Source: Pseudobacteroides cellulosolvens ATCC 35603 = DSM 2933 | GTDB lineage: Bacteria > Bacillota > Clostridia > Acetivibrionales > DSM-2933 | NCBI RefSeq assembly: GCF_001262605.1 | Contig: NZ_LGTC01000001.1 | Location: forward strand, 3,175,001-3,239,000 | Direction of reading: 5' to 3' | Length of the DNA stretch: 64,000 bases | Shown here: positions 20,522 to 29,839 of the stretch, piece by piece | How the letters are laid out: the number at the start of each line of letters is the position of its first letter | How positions within the stretch are numbered: the first letter of the stretch is position 1 | Program-made: the position numbers and the translations under genes | The notes under the pieces: generated by a model | Told to the model about the DNA's origin: nothing | Seen by the model: only the letters and a program-made list of their open reading frames with translations | Database searches by the model: none

Positions 20522-21133
20522 TCACATCATACTAAAGTCAATACCAAGCTCGTCGGAGAATTCCTCATCCTCTTCCGCCTCCTCCAGGTAACCCGCCTGT
20601 TCAAGGCCTACAAATGCAAATTCACAGGGTGCTCCCACCAAAACAAAGGCTTTCCCGTCATTTTGCAGTATGAACGCCTGGCTGCCCTCATATCCGTCAC
20701 GGTAATTGAATGTAAATGTATAGATTTTATCGGATATTTCTTTTATAAAATCGGGATTTTCATCAGCTCCATAAAGCTCATAAACTGTAGTTATCTGATA
20801 GTCGAGAAACTCTTCTATCGTTACTGTTTCCGTTAGCTCAATTTCACCCGAAAAGCTTGATGGTAAAAGAGTTGCCGGATTACCATCACCATCTACCGCA
20901 ACAAGTGAAGACCTGTCTACCCATTCATTTGTCTGGCTTAAAATGCCTAAGCCTATGCAGCCTTTAGGAATTATGGCTGTACCTGATTCATCAACGCTAA
21001 CCAACTTACATTCATTTCCTTCATCATCCAAGGCTACGGTATCTGTCCATCCATATATCTTCTTTCTATCTACCTTATCAGGAGGAAAGGAATATACCTT
21101 ATCTCCCAGTTTAAATTGAAGCTCCCTTGCCAT
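20522..21133 (-). CDS. Unrecognised acidic protein, first gene of the operon
   Basis: 203 residues. It starts MARELQFKLGDKVYSFPPDK and ends in a strongly acidic tail (EEAEEDEEFSDE). The middle is beta-rich. I do not recognise the family. The ATG at 21133 follows AAAGGGGG by 7 bases; a longer frame to 21247 has no ribosome site and crosses the likely promoter. It is 14 bases from the next gene and heads the eight-gene operon. The acidic tail could be a regulatory or DNA-mimic feature, but nothing firm can be said. Confidence 0.7.
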   Translation of the reverse strand: MARELQFKLGDKVYSFPPDKVDRKKIYGWTDTVALDDEGNECKLVSVDESGTAIIPKGCIGLGILSQTNEWVDRSSLVAVDGDGNPATLLPSSFSGEIELTETVTIEEFLDYQITTVYELYGADENPDFIKEISDKIYTFTFNYRDGYEGSQAFILQNDGKAFVLVGAPCEFAFVGLEQAGYLEEAEEDEEFSDELGIDFSMM

Positions 21134-21167
21134 TATTTGGCCCCCTTTAATTGCTTTTAATATATAT

Positions 21168-21197
21168 ATTTTATCAGTATGACCTAAGACGTGTAAA
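21168..21197 (-). promoter_or_regulatory. Candidate promoter of the eight-gene MoxR/ligase operon
   Basis: On the minus strand TTTACA (21192-21197) and TAAAAT (21168-21173) are 18 bases apart, upstream of the start codon at 21133. It is a plausible sigma-A promoter. No operator was recognised. Confidence 0.45.
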
Positions 21198-21425
21198 TAA
21201 GTATATACGGCATTTGCCGGAATGTTAAATATACACACTTTATACAAACACCTTATATAACAAATAAATTATATTTGATATTATAATTGTCAATGTGCCG
21301 AATATATAACAAATTTAAAGGAATCATTTTTGACTGCCGAAATTTGGAAATAAAACTTAAGAATGGTTTTACGAATATGTAGTATATAGCAAATATGGCA
21401 AAACACCTTAATGCAAGTACCAGTA

Positions 21426-23107
21426 TTATATAGCCTCAAATTCTTCATCATCTTCAATGCAAGGTAATGTAATGGTAAAAGTCGTACCCCTGCCCAATTC
21501 ACTTTGCACATCTATCTTTCCGTTATGCTGCTTAATTATCTGGTAGCATACATTGAGACCTAAACCCGTTCCGCTCTTTTTGGTTGTAAAGAAAGGCGTA
21601 CCTATTTTTTTTAAGTCCTCTTTAGATATACCTTTACCATTATCGGAAATTTCCAGGATCATCTCATTCGTCTGCTCATTAAATCCTGTATTTATTTTTA
21701 ACTTCGCTGATTTTACTTCTGCCATTGCATCAATAGCATTTTTACAAATATTCAGAATAACTTGCTTCAATTGTGCCTCATCGCAGTATAAATACCTTTC
21801 TTCCTTTGATAAATCAAACTCAATATCTATTCCTTTAACAAGGGACGATGTCTCAATCATGGCTTTGATTGATTTAAATATATCACATAATGATACCTCA
21901 TCCTTTTCAGCTTCTCTTGGCTTTGACAAAAATAAAAATTCACTTATTATCTTGTTTACTTCTTCAATATTGCTTTTAATTTTTGCAGTATGATCTTTAA
22001 TGGTCTTATCCTGGGACAGCAGGTCTATCAGTTGGCACCGCCCTTTTATTGTAGTTAAATAATTTCTCGTTTCATGTACTATTCCCGCACCCATCTGCCC
22101 TAATAATGCAAGCTTCTCCTGCTGTATCATTTTTTGCTGCTCATTCCTGATCTCTGTTATATCAGTACCTACACTAATTCCTCCAATTATTTGTCCCTCA
22201 ACATTCTTAATTGGTGCAAAAAACATCATCATCTCTTTCCTGTTGCCTTTCATAGACACTAACGCAACCTCATGGTATTGTTTATCTGAATTTCCTCTTA
22301 GGACAGAATCAAAAAATTCATTTGAGTTAAAGTGCGTCAATTTATTAAATTCATCCAGACTCATACCGGTAATATTTTCGTCCTCTATCTCGTATGCTTC
22401 TTCAAATGCATTGTTGTATAGTATAATCTTATTTTCGTTATCTATCATTAATACACTGTTACTTATTGCATTGAGTATAGTCTGTGTTTGCAAATGAACA
22501 TTTTCCAGTTCCTGTTCTCTTTTAACCTCCCTAATAAGTACCAAAATGCCATTGCTAATTTTTTGGGCTGTGACAGAGAGTTTAACGACATCTCCCCTTA
22601 GAGTCTTACAAATCCAAATAATATGGTTTTTTCCCTTTTTGTTTTTTGTTAATTCATCAACAAGAAATTTTTCATCTTGCTTATCCCCGCCAAACATCTT
22701 TAATATATATTCCAATGAATAGCCATATAATTTGTTTCTATCACAAGCCAAAATATCTTCAAACATCCTGTTTACGTACTTAATTCTTCTATCGAATCCA
22801 CATTTAAGTACTCCTATTGGTAGTGCATCAAGAGTATTGTTCAAGGTTTCTTTAACATTTTTAACCCAAGGACATAGCTGCTTGTAGTTCCGTTATTATA
22901 GGTAAACCATACTGCAAAGAAAGTAGATACCGATATAAAAACACAGCTTAATTCCAATACCGTATGGTAAACATCCAAATATTTTATTAGCGTAGTATGT
23001 AGAACCAATGCAAAAAGTACCGCTGCTGTCACAGTAAGAAAATATTGAATAAGTAAGGTTTTTATTGGTAGATTGAAAGCCCCTCGGTTATTAAGTTCTG
23101 TATCCAA
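21426..23107 (-). CDS. Membrane PAS-domain sensor histidine kinase; frameshifted
   Basis: About 560 residues after one correction. The N-terminal about 75 residues hold two membrane segments and HTVLELSCVFISVSTFFAVW, which resembles the start of a MASE3 sensor. Two PAS-type regions follow (about 85-185 and 200-310), then HisKA with GIVHETRNYLT (phosphoacceptor His) and HATPase with KNAIDAM, DNGKGI and GTGLGLNVCYQI. The general build is that of clostridial and Bacillus sporulation-type orphan kinases. The frame breaks at the plus-strand ccc at 22865-22867: adding one base joins SYVLG to VKNVKETLNNTLDALPIGVL. Translation starts at TTG 23107 behind GGGGG. No response regulator is adjacent, so it is an orphan kinase here. 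Confidence 0.85.
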
Positions 23108-23267
23108 TTTAATCCCCCTGACGTAAATGAATATTATTATTTAATTATCCTATATAGTAACATCTCTTAAATATGTATTATAAATACAGTTTTGACAAGT
23201 AAAAATTATACCATATGATTTTATATGTGTCCAACATATATGATGGCAGTGGGTTGCAATTTTAACC

Positions 23268-23298
23268 TTGACAACACCTTTTATACTGCTGTTATAAT
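23268..23298 (+). promoter_or_regulatory. Promoter of the ArsC/Spx-like gene
   Basis: TTGACA (23268-23273) and TATAAT (23293-23298) are both consensus, though the 19-base spacer is long. The start codon is 33 bases downstream with AAGGAAAGG as ribosome site. Confidence 0.6.
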
Positions 23299-23330
23299 CA
23301 TATTAAAAGAAATCAAGGAAAGGTAAGTTT

Positions 23331-23669
23331 ATGAACATACAGATATATGCTTTAAAGAAGTGCTTCGATACACAAAAAGCAGAAAGATATTTTAAGGAAA
23401 GAAAAATCAAATATCAGTTAATAGATCTGGCCAAATATGGCCTTAGCAAGGGTGAATTTGAAAGCGTAAAAAATGCTGTTGGCCTTGCCGAGCTTATTAA
23501 TGACAAGTGTAAGGAATATGTTACTTTAAACATGCAGCGGCTTGGGACAGGAAAAGTTGCAGAAGAAGTACTCTTTAAAAATTCCAAGCTCTACAGGTCG
23601 CCAATAGTAAGAAACGGAAAGCAAGCCACCGTTGGATATAAACCGGAGGTTTGGAAGGATTGGGTTTAA
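23331..23669 (+). CDS. ArsC/Spx-family thioredoxin-fold protein
   Basis: 112 residues, whole family length. The start IQIYALKKCFDTQKAERYFK holds the single N-terminal cysteine, in the position of the ArsC/Spx active-site cysteine. The CxxC of Spx is absent (C-F-D-T). The end (YRSPIVRNGKQATVGYKPEVW) matches the usual PI-V-x-NGK...G segment of this family. It may be a YffB/ArsC-like reductase or a thiol regulator; arsenate reduction itself is not implied. It is a single gene between a kinase reading away and convergent dapL. Confidence 0.8.
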   Translation: MNIQIYALKKCFDTQKAERYFKERKIKYQLIDLAKYGLSKGEFESVKNAVGLAELINDKCKEYVTLNMQRLGTGKVAEEVLFKNSKLYRSPIVRNGKQATVGYKPEVWKDWV

Positions 23670-23686
23670 GACTTAAGACTTAAGAA

Positions 23687-24913
23687 CTAAAAGTATAGCC
23701 TCAAGTCCAAAAGCCTTCTTCTCACCTCATCCACTATACTCTTCTCTTCTTCGATAGATGAAGCTTCAAATGTTACGGAGAACCTTAGATATGCACCGGC
23801 ATCATCCCATGGAACAACAGATATCATCGCCTTTTCAATTATATACTCTGCTGCTTCCTGGGCATTATTGAAAACTGTATTTCCTGCACCTTTAGGTGCC
23901 TTCACATAGCAGTAAAATGTGCCCTTTGGCATCCTTGGATCAAAGCCTGCATCTTTAAGTGCTTCCATCAGCATACCGAATCTTCTTTCATATTTTTGGC
24001 AGGTTTTTTGGGTTATCTCCGGGTGATTCATGGCGTAGATGCCTGCTTTCAAAATAGCCCTGAACTGACCGGAATCTGTGTTATCCTTGACCATACCATA
24101 TGCACTTACAATGTCCTTATTTCCCGCAACAAATGCAGCTCTCCATCCCGTCATATTAAATGCTTTTGAAAGAGAAAACACTTCAACTCCTATATCTTTG
24201 GCTCCATCAACAGATAAAAAACTCAAAGGCCGATATCCCCTATACACCAAAGCCCCATAGGCAGCATCAGACACAACAGCAATTCTATTTTTAAATGCAA
24301 ACTCTACGACTTGGTTATAAAACTCTTTAGTTGCCACCTGCCCTGTAGGGTTGTTGGGATAGTTAATATAGAGAATCTTTGCCTTTTTTAAAATGGACTC
24401 CGGAATATCGTGGAACTCAGGATAAAAATTGTTTTCGTTAGTAAGCTTAAGGCTAAAAACCTCTCCTCCAAAATATTTTGTCCATGTTGATATAACAGGA
24501 TAACCCGGTGTCGTGGTGATACAAACATCCCCCGGGTTTATAAAAACCGCTGGGAGCATTGCAAGCACAGGCTTTGATCCTATTCCATGAATAATCTCAC
24601 TACGAGGATTAATATCAATTCCAAAAACATTTTTTAAATAATCAGAAGCAGCATGGTAAAACTCAGGAATACCGTTATCAGAATAAAACCTGTTTTCCGG
24701 CTTTCCTGCCTCCATTGCAAGCACCTCAACAATCTCCGGTACTGCAGGAGTATCAGGCTCACCAACACCCATGTCTATAAACTCAACACCTTTATTAGAT
24801 GATAGTGCTCTCTCCTTTGCCTTCTTAATCAACGCAAACTTGTATGTACCCTTGTCCTTCCCAAAATTTGATCCTCCAACCCTCTTAGCAAAGTTGTTTA
24901 TAAGAAAACTCAT
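23687..24913 (-). CDS. dapL: LL-diaminopimelate aminotransferase
   Basis: 408 residues, class I/II PLP aminotransferase. It begins NFAKRVGGSNF and has the PLP lysine in SLSKAFNMTGWR, the NYPNNPTGQVA loop and the conserved VSDAAYGALVY. DapL converts tetrahydrodipicolinate directly to LL-diaminopimelate, the short route to lysine and peptidoglycan used by many clostridia. GGAGTG precedes the ATG. The gene is 11 bases after lysA, so both lysine-branch enzymes share an operon with the TrmB regulator. DapL is favoured over an aspartate-type aminotransferase by this context. Confidence 0.85.
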   Translation of the reverse strand: MSFLINNFAKRVGGSNFGKDKGTYKFALIKKAKERALSSNKGVEFIDMGVGEPDTPAVPEIVEVLAMEAGKPENRFYSDNGIPEFYHAASDYLKNVFGIDINPRSEIIHGIGSKPVLAMLPAVFINPGDVCITTTPGYPVISTWTKYFGGEVFSLKLTNENNFYPEFHDIPESILKKAKILYINYPNNPTGQVATKEFYNQVVEFAFKNRIAVVSDAAYGALVYRGYRPLSFLSVDGAKDIGVEVFSLSKAFNMTGWRAAFVAGNKDIVSAYGMVKDNTDSGQFRAILKAGIYAMNHPEITQKTCQKYERRFGMLMEALKDAGFDPRMPKGTFYCYVKAPKGAGNTVFNNAQEAAEYIIEKAMISVVPWDDAGAYLRFSVTFEASSIEEEKSIVDEVRRRLLDLRLYF

Positions 24914-24923
24914 ATAATCACTC

Positions 24924-26183
24924 CTATCTATAACCAGCCATCAAATCATCAAAAGTGTCCCTTCTTCTTATGAGCCTCACTAATCCGTCCTCGCAAATAA
25001 GAACTTCGGCAGGTCTAAGCCTTAGGTTATAGTTTGAACACATGGAGTAGCCATATGCTCCGGCATCTAAAACTGCCACTATATCATCTTCCATCAGGTC
25101 ATCAGGAATTTCCCTGTCTTTTGCAAGTATGTCCCCTGTCTCACATATATTTCCTACAATTGTTGAAATGCCCCTCTTATCAGAGTTTAGCAGTTTTCCT
25201 TTCCTGAAAAATTCAATTTCATGATATGAATCATACATTACCGGCCTCATGAGTACATTAAATCCTACATCCGTTCCAACATATCTTTTGCCATAGTTTG
25301 TTTTAATGCTGTGCACCGTTCCAAGCAAAACACCGCACTCAGCAACAATATACCTTCCCGGCTCTATTTTTATCTGCACTTCCCTGCCATATACTTTCAT
25401 CCACTCAATAATTATCTTTTCCAGCTCTCGTGATACCAAAGAGAGGTCAAGCCTTTCCTGGCTTTGCTTTTTATAAGGTATACCAAAGCCTCCACCCATA
25501 TCGATAAACTCAAGATCCTGGAAATTACCAGCAATAGCTAATAGGGATTTTACCCCTTCGATATAAGGCTTTCCATCTAAAAACAACGATCCTATATGCT
25601 GGTTAACTCCTGCAACCTTCAGCGAGTATTTTTCTGCTATTTGTTTTACTTCCTCAATAAAAGAACTGTCAATTCCAAACTTTGTATTATTTCCAGCAGT
25701 AACCACCTTTTCATGGTGGCCCGCACCTACTCCTGGATTAAACCTTAGGGATACCTTCCCTCCTTTGTTTATCTTTCCAAAGGCTTCAAGCTGGGACAAT
25801 GAGTCCACGCTTACAAGAACTCCATTATCAATGGCATATTTCATTTCTTCCACTGATACATTGTTTCCTACATAGAATATTTGTGAAGGCTCAAATCCCG
25901 CTTCTAGCAGTACATGTATTTCCCCTGGAGATATGGCATCTGCATTTAGGCCCTCATCCCTTATAATCTTCAAAAGCTCCATATTGGAATTGGCCTTGAT
26001 TGAATAGTTAGCCACAAACCATGGATACTGCATGAGGTTTTTCATTTCCCTGCAGCTTTTCCTAAGAATATTTTCATCGTATATATATAAAGGACTGCCA
26101 TATTGGTGAATAAGCTTTTGTACATCAACCCTGTTGTAAAAATCATAATCAAAAATTTTATTTTCAACGCAATTATCATTCAT
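24924..26183 (-). CDS. lysA: Diaminopimelate decarboxylase
   Basis: 419 residues, fold type III PLP decarboxylase. It shows YSIKANSN (PLP lysine), GGGFGIPY and the EPGRYIVAECG motif, then CETGDILAKDRE and DAGAYGYSMCSNYN, all standard for LysA. It makes L-lysine from meso-DAP. I chose the ATG at 26183 (MNDNCVE) because AAGGAGG lies 8 bases upstream; a longer frame to 26222 overlaps the regulator gene without its own ribosome site. It overlaps trmB by 8 bases. Confidence 0.93.
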   Translation of the reverse strand: MNDNCVENKIFDYDFYNRVDVQKLIHQYGSPLYIYDENILRKSCREMKNLMQYPWFVANYSIKANSNMELLKIIRDEGLNADAISPGEIHVLLEAGFEPSQIFYVGNNVSVEEMKYAIDNGVLVSVDSLSQLEAFGKINKGGKVSLRFNPGVGAGHHEKVVTAGNNTKFGIDSSFIEEVKQIAEKYSLKVAGVNQHIGSLFLDGKPYIEGVKSLLAIAGNFQDLEFIDMGGGFGIPYKKQSQERLDLSLVSRELEKIIIEWMKVYGREVQIKIEPGRYIVAECGVLLGTVHSIKTNYGKRYVGTDVGFNVLMRPVMYDSYHEIEFFRKGKLLNSDKRGISTIVGNICETGDILAKDREIPDDLMEDDIVAVLDAGAYGYSMCSNYNLRLRPAEVLICEDGLVRLIRRRDTFDDLMAGYR

Positions 26184-26889
26184 TTTTCTTGCCTCCTTCC
26201 AGCTCTGAGAGCTTAATTTCATTTTTTAAAGAATCCTTTATTAGTTCAACCAAAGGCTTATTTTTAGAATAAAGGCAGGTATCTTGCTCACTTTCAGATA
26301 TACTTCCTGTTAAGACATTGGCAGAATCTGCAATAATCCTGATTTGCCCTGGTGCTTTAGCTGTATAATGGATTATCGCCCCTTTAATATCAAGTTTCCC
26401 TGATGCTATAGCCACCACCCTGACTCCTCTTTTTAAGGCATTTTGAATCTCATCCGTAATATAAGTAAACTCAGTATCACTCATTGATATATATACTCTT
26501 TCCTGAGCCTCATCAATGATGTTTTTTATTTTGTCCAATATATGCTTAAATCCGGTTATTGTTATATATGGCTCATAGGGCTTACGGCGTTGAGGACATT
26601 CCTTTTTGATAATTTCAACAACTTCTTCCATATGCCTTAATACATTTTTACAATATTCATCTACGGTCACCGAGGTGTAACGTGGGACACTTCCCTCCAC
26701 CAAAAAGGCACCACCCTTTTCAACAAGAGCTGCCAATGCTTGATATGCATTAGCCCTTGGTATACCTGTTACCTTTGCCGCTTCATACCCAGTAAGTTCG
26801 CCTTCTCGGCTAAGAGCTACATACAGCTCGGACTCATGCCTTGTTAATCCTGTTTTCATTAGACATTCTATTAGATTCATCATCATCAC
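26176..26889 (-). CDS. TrmB-family transcriptional regulator of the lysA-dapL operon
   Basis: 237 residues. The N-terminal TrmB winged helix (GLTRHESELYVALSREGELT, then GIPRANAYQALAALVEKG) is followed by a PLD-like effector-binding region (ITGFKHILDKIKNIIDEAQE, then VYISMSDTEF). TrmB proteins were first known as sugar-responsive repressors; this one overlaps lysA by 8 bases and so probably responds to lysine or DAP status. Starts GTG or ATG within a run of ATGs (26878-26889). A perfect palindrome just upstream suggests autoregulation. Confidence 0.85.
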   Translation of the reverse strand: MMMMNLIECLMKTGLTRHESELYVALSREGELTGYEAAKVTGIPRANAYQALAALVEKGGAFLVEGSVPRYTSVTVDEYCKNVLRHMEEVVEIIKKECPQRRKPYEPYITITGFKHILDKIKNIIDEAQERVYISMSDTEFTYITDEIQNALKRGVRVVAIASGKLDIKGAIIHYTAKAPGQIRIIADSANVLTGSISESEQDTCLYSKNKPLVELIKDSLKNEIKLSELEGGKKNE

Positions 26890-26892
26890 CCT

Positions 26893-26914
26893 AGTAGTAT
26901 TATTTGCTACTACT
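26893..26914. promoter_or_regulatory. Palindromic operator upstream of the TrmB gene
   Basis: AGTAGTA (26893-26899) and TACTACT (26908-26914) form a perfect 7-base inverted repeat with an 8-base spacer, directly before the regulator's ribosome site. This is a good candidate for self-binding by the TrmB protein. Confidence 0.6.
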
Positions 26915-26956
26915 ATATTATCAAATACTTATTAGGTGTGTCAATATGAGATTATG

Positions 26957-27008
26957 AAAAAAGTTGAGCGTCCATCCAGTCATACAACCAGAAAGAACGC
27001 CCAACTTT
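26957..27008 (-). terminator. Terminator of the P-type ATPase gene
   Basis: On the minus strand AAAGTTGGGCGT pairs with the later GCTCAACTTT, followed by a run of six T. It separates the ATPase gene from the TrmB-lysA-dapL operon. Confidence 0.8.
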
Positions 27009-27020
27009 GGTACTTGAGAG

Positions 27021-29674
27021 CTAAACCAACTTTAAAAACTTGGATAATTTTTTCTCAATTTCCATAACAATAAAGGTTCCGATACCTATTACAATAATTT
27101 TGATCCATATGTCGCCCGAAAGAGGTGATGTTTTAAATGCACTGTTCATAAACGGCAAGTATATGAAAGCCCATTGCAAAACTGCCATGATGAAAATACC
27201 TAAAAATATGAATTTGTTTGAGAAAAAGCCTATTTTCAAAAGGCTGGCATGTAATGAACGGCTATTTATAAGATATGCCGCTTCTATGACAATGAAAACT
27301 GTTACTGCTGTGGTTCTGGCCACCTCTATGCTGCTGCCGTTTCTTAATTCAAATTCAAACATTAAAAATGATGCTGCAAGAAGAATTATACTTACAATAA
27401 TTATCTTCACTATAAGCCCTTTAGTTAATAGAGGCTGAGCCGGGTTTCTGGGTTTCTTCTGCATTATACCTGGTTCCTTTGGCTCAAAAGCAAGCATCAA
27501 GCCAAGGAACACTGCAGTTGTCATGTTAATCCATAAAATTTGTGTGGGAGTTATGGGTAAAGTCACACCAAGGAATATAGCCAGAAGTATTACAAGTCCT
27601 TCACCCAGATTGGTTGGAAGGGTCCAGGTAATAAACTTTGTAAGGTTGTCAAATACCCCCCTGCCTTCCTCAACGGCGTTTTCTATTGTGGCAAAATTAT
27701 CATCCATTAGTATCATATCCGCCGAATCCTTGGCAACCTCGGTGCCAGTAATGCCCATTGCAATACCTATATCCGCTTTCTTTAGTGCAGGTGCATCATT
27801 TACACCGTCACCGGTCATCGCAACAACATGGCCAAGGCCTGCAATGCTTCAACAAGCCTCAGTTTTTGCTCTGGGGTAACCCTTGCAAAAACATTGTTGG
27901 AAGAAGCAACTTTTTTTAATTGCTCGCTGTTTAGCTTCTCAAGCTCTAACCCTGTATAAACCTTGCTTTCCTTACCTTTTGGAGCAATTCCAAGCTGCTT
28001 TGCAATTGCCAAAGCGGTAACTGCATGATCTCCTGTAATCATTTTTACAATTATACCTGCATCATGGCATTTTTTGATGGCAGCGATAGCTTCTTCTCTT
28101 GGAGGGTCTATCATACCCTGTAGACCTAAAAATGTAAAACCGTCCTTTAAATCATCCTCAACTATCTTACTATTTGATGTAACCTTATAGGCAAAAGCAA
28201 GCACTCTTAGTCCATCCGATGCTATACTGTTATAAGCCTTTGTTACATCAGCACTTGAGTCACTTATATTCGCAAGTTTTTCAAGTGAGCCTTTCATATA
28301 AATACGGTTTTCACCGTTTTCCATCTTTATCAGTACGGCCATGTACTGCCTTTCGGATTCGAATGGCAAAACCTCCAACCGAGGATTGTTTTTTATAAGA
28401 AGATCATTATCAATGCCAGCTTTAGCTGCACAGACGAGCAGGCTTATCTCAGTAGGGTCACCCTGTATTTCACTTTCCCCGTCCTTAAAGTTAATTGAAC
28501 TGTCATTGCAAAAGACTCCACACTTTAGGCATTCCAGTAAATTTGGGTCATCATCAGGCTTGACAGCATTTCCATTGGATAAAATACTTCCATCCTTGTC
28601 ATAACCCTGTCCTGAGACGTCGTAATACCCCTTTTTGGTCCATATTTTTTTAACCGTCATGCGGTTTTCAGTGAGGGTACCTGTTTTATCTGAACATATA
28701 ACAGTAGTGCTACCAAGGGTTTCAACTACAGGAAGCTTTCTGATGATGGAATTCTTCTTTGCCATTCTTGAAACACCTATAGCCAGTGTAGCTGCCAATG
28801 CTGCAGGAAGTCCCTCAGGAATTGCACCTACAGCCAGAGCTATTGCTGCCTTAAACATTTCGAGCCAACCTTCACCCCTGAAAACACCTACAGCAAACGT
28901 CACCACCGCCAGGATGCCAATTATGTACATCAGCAATTTACTGAATCCTGCGATTTTCTTAATGAGGGGTGTTTCCATCCTGACTGTTTCCTTGAGCAAA
29001 TTGGATATCTTACCTACTTCTGTATTAGTTCCGGTAAATGCAACAATTCCATAACCTTGGCCGAATGTTACAAAGGTTGATGCAAAGGCCATGTTCACCC
29101 TGTCACCTAATATGACGTTTTCCTCAATGGTTTTGCTGCTTTTCTCAACGGGAACCGATTCACCTGTCAAAGCAGCCTCTTGAATTTTTAGCTGATTTGT
29201 TTGAAAAAGCCTCAAATCTGCAGGTACTTTATCTCCAGACTGTATAAAGACAATATCACCAGGCACCAATTGTTTACTTGAAATTTTAATTTTCCTCCCG
29301 TTTCTAATGACAGATGCTTCTGTTTCAATGGTTCCCGCAAGTGATTCAAGGGCTATTAAGGCTTTAGCCTCCTGAACAAAACCAATTACTCCGTTTAAAA
29401 TAATAACAGCAAATATTACCATGGAATCCACATGCTCTTTCATTACTAGAGTGACTATGGCTGCCAAAAGTAATATATATATCAACGGTTGATGAAACTG
29501 CCTCAAAAAAAGGATTAAAAGACTATCTCTTTTAGCTCTTGCAAGTTCATTGGTTCCGTATTTATTAATCCTTGCAGCAGCTTCCTGATCTGTTAACCCT
29601 TTTTCCTTGCTGGTGTTTAGCGATTTTTCCACCTGATCATCCGTCAGCATAAAAACATTTTGTAGATCGGTCAT
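27021..29674 (-). CDS. P-type (PMR1/SERCA-like) cation-transporting ATPase; frameshifted
   Basis: About 884 residues after one correction. It has the actuator motif LTGESVPVEK, the membrane motif AIPEGLPAALAAT, the phosphorylation site CSDKTGTLTENRMT, nucleotide-binding and hinge motifs MITGDHAVTAL and MTGDGVNDAPALKKAD, and C-terminal membrane helices, as in calcium-type (P2A) ATPases. The frame breaks at 27830-27833: the minus strand reads TTGGCC where TTGGGCC gives the expected LGHVVAMTGDGVNDAP. One missing G in a homopolymer explains it. If the break were real, the enzyme would lose its hinge and six helices. AAAGGA precedes the ATG. It likely exports Ca2+ (or Mn2+). Confidence 0.9.
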
Positions 29675-29839
29675 ATTTATATCCTTTCTTATCCAATACT
29701 TTCTATATTTTTATATTATGTACCCAATTACAGCCATATTAATCATTTTTATTTTTAGGTACAATCAAGTTATTTATTCATACATTCAAAGTTAAGTTAT
29801 AATTGAAATATTACATGACTAAATGATGCATGAGCTTTT

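Noticed and set aside
23331..23669. Arsenate reductase
   Set aside because: Only the fold and one cysteine are supported and there are no arsenic genes nearby, so the specific function is not claimed.
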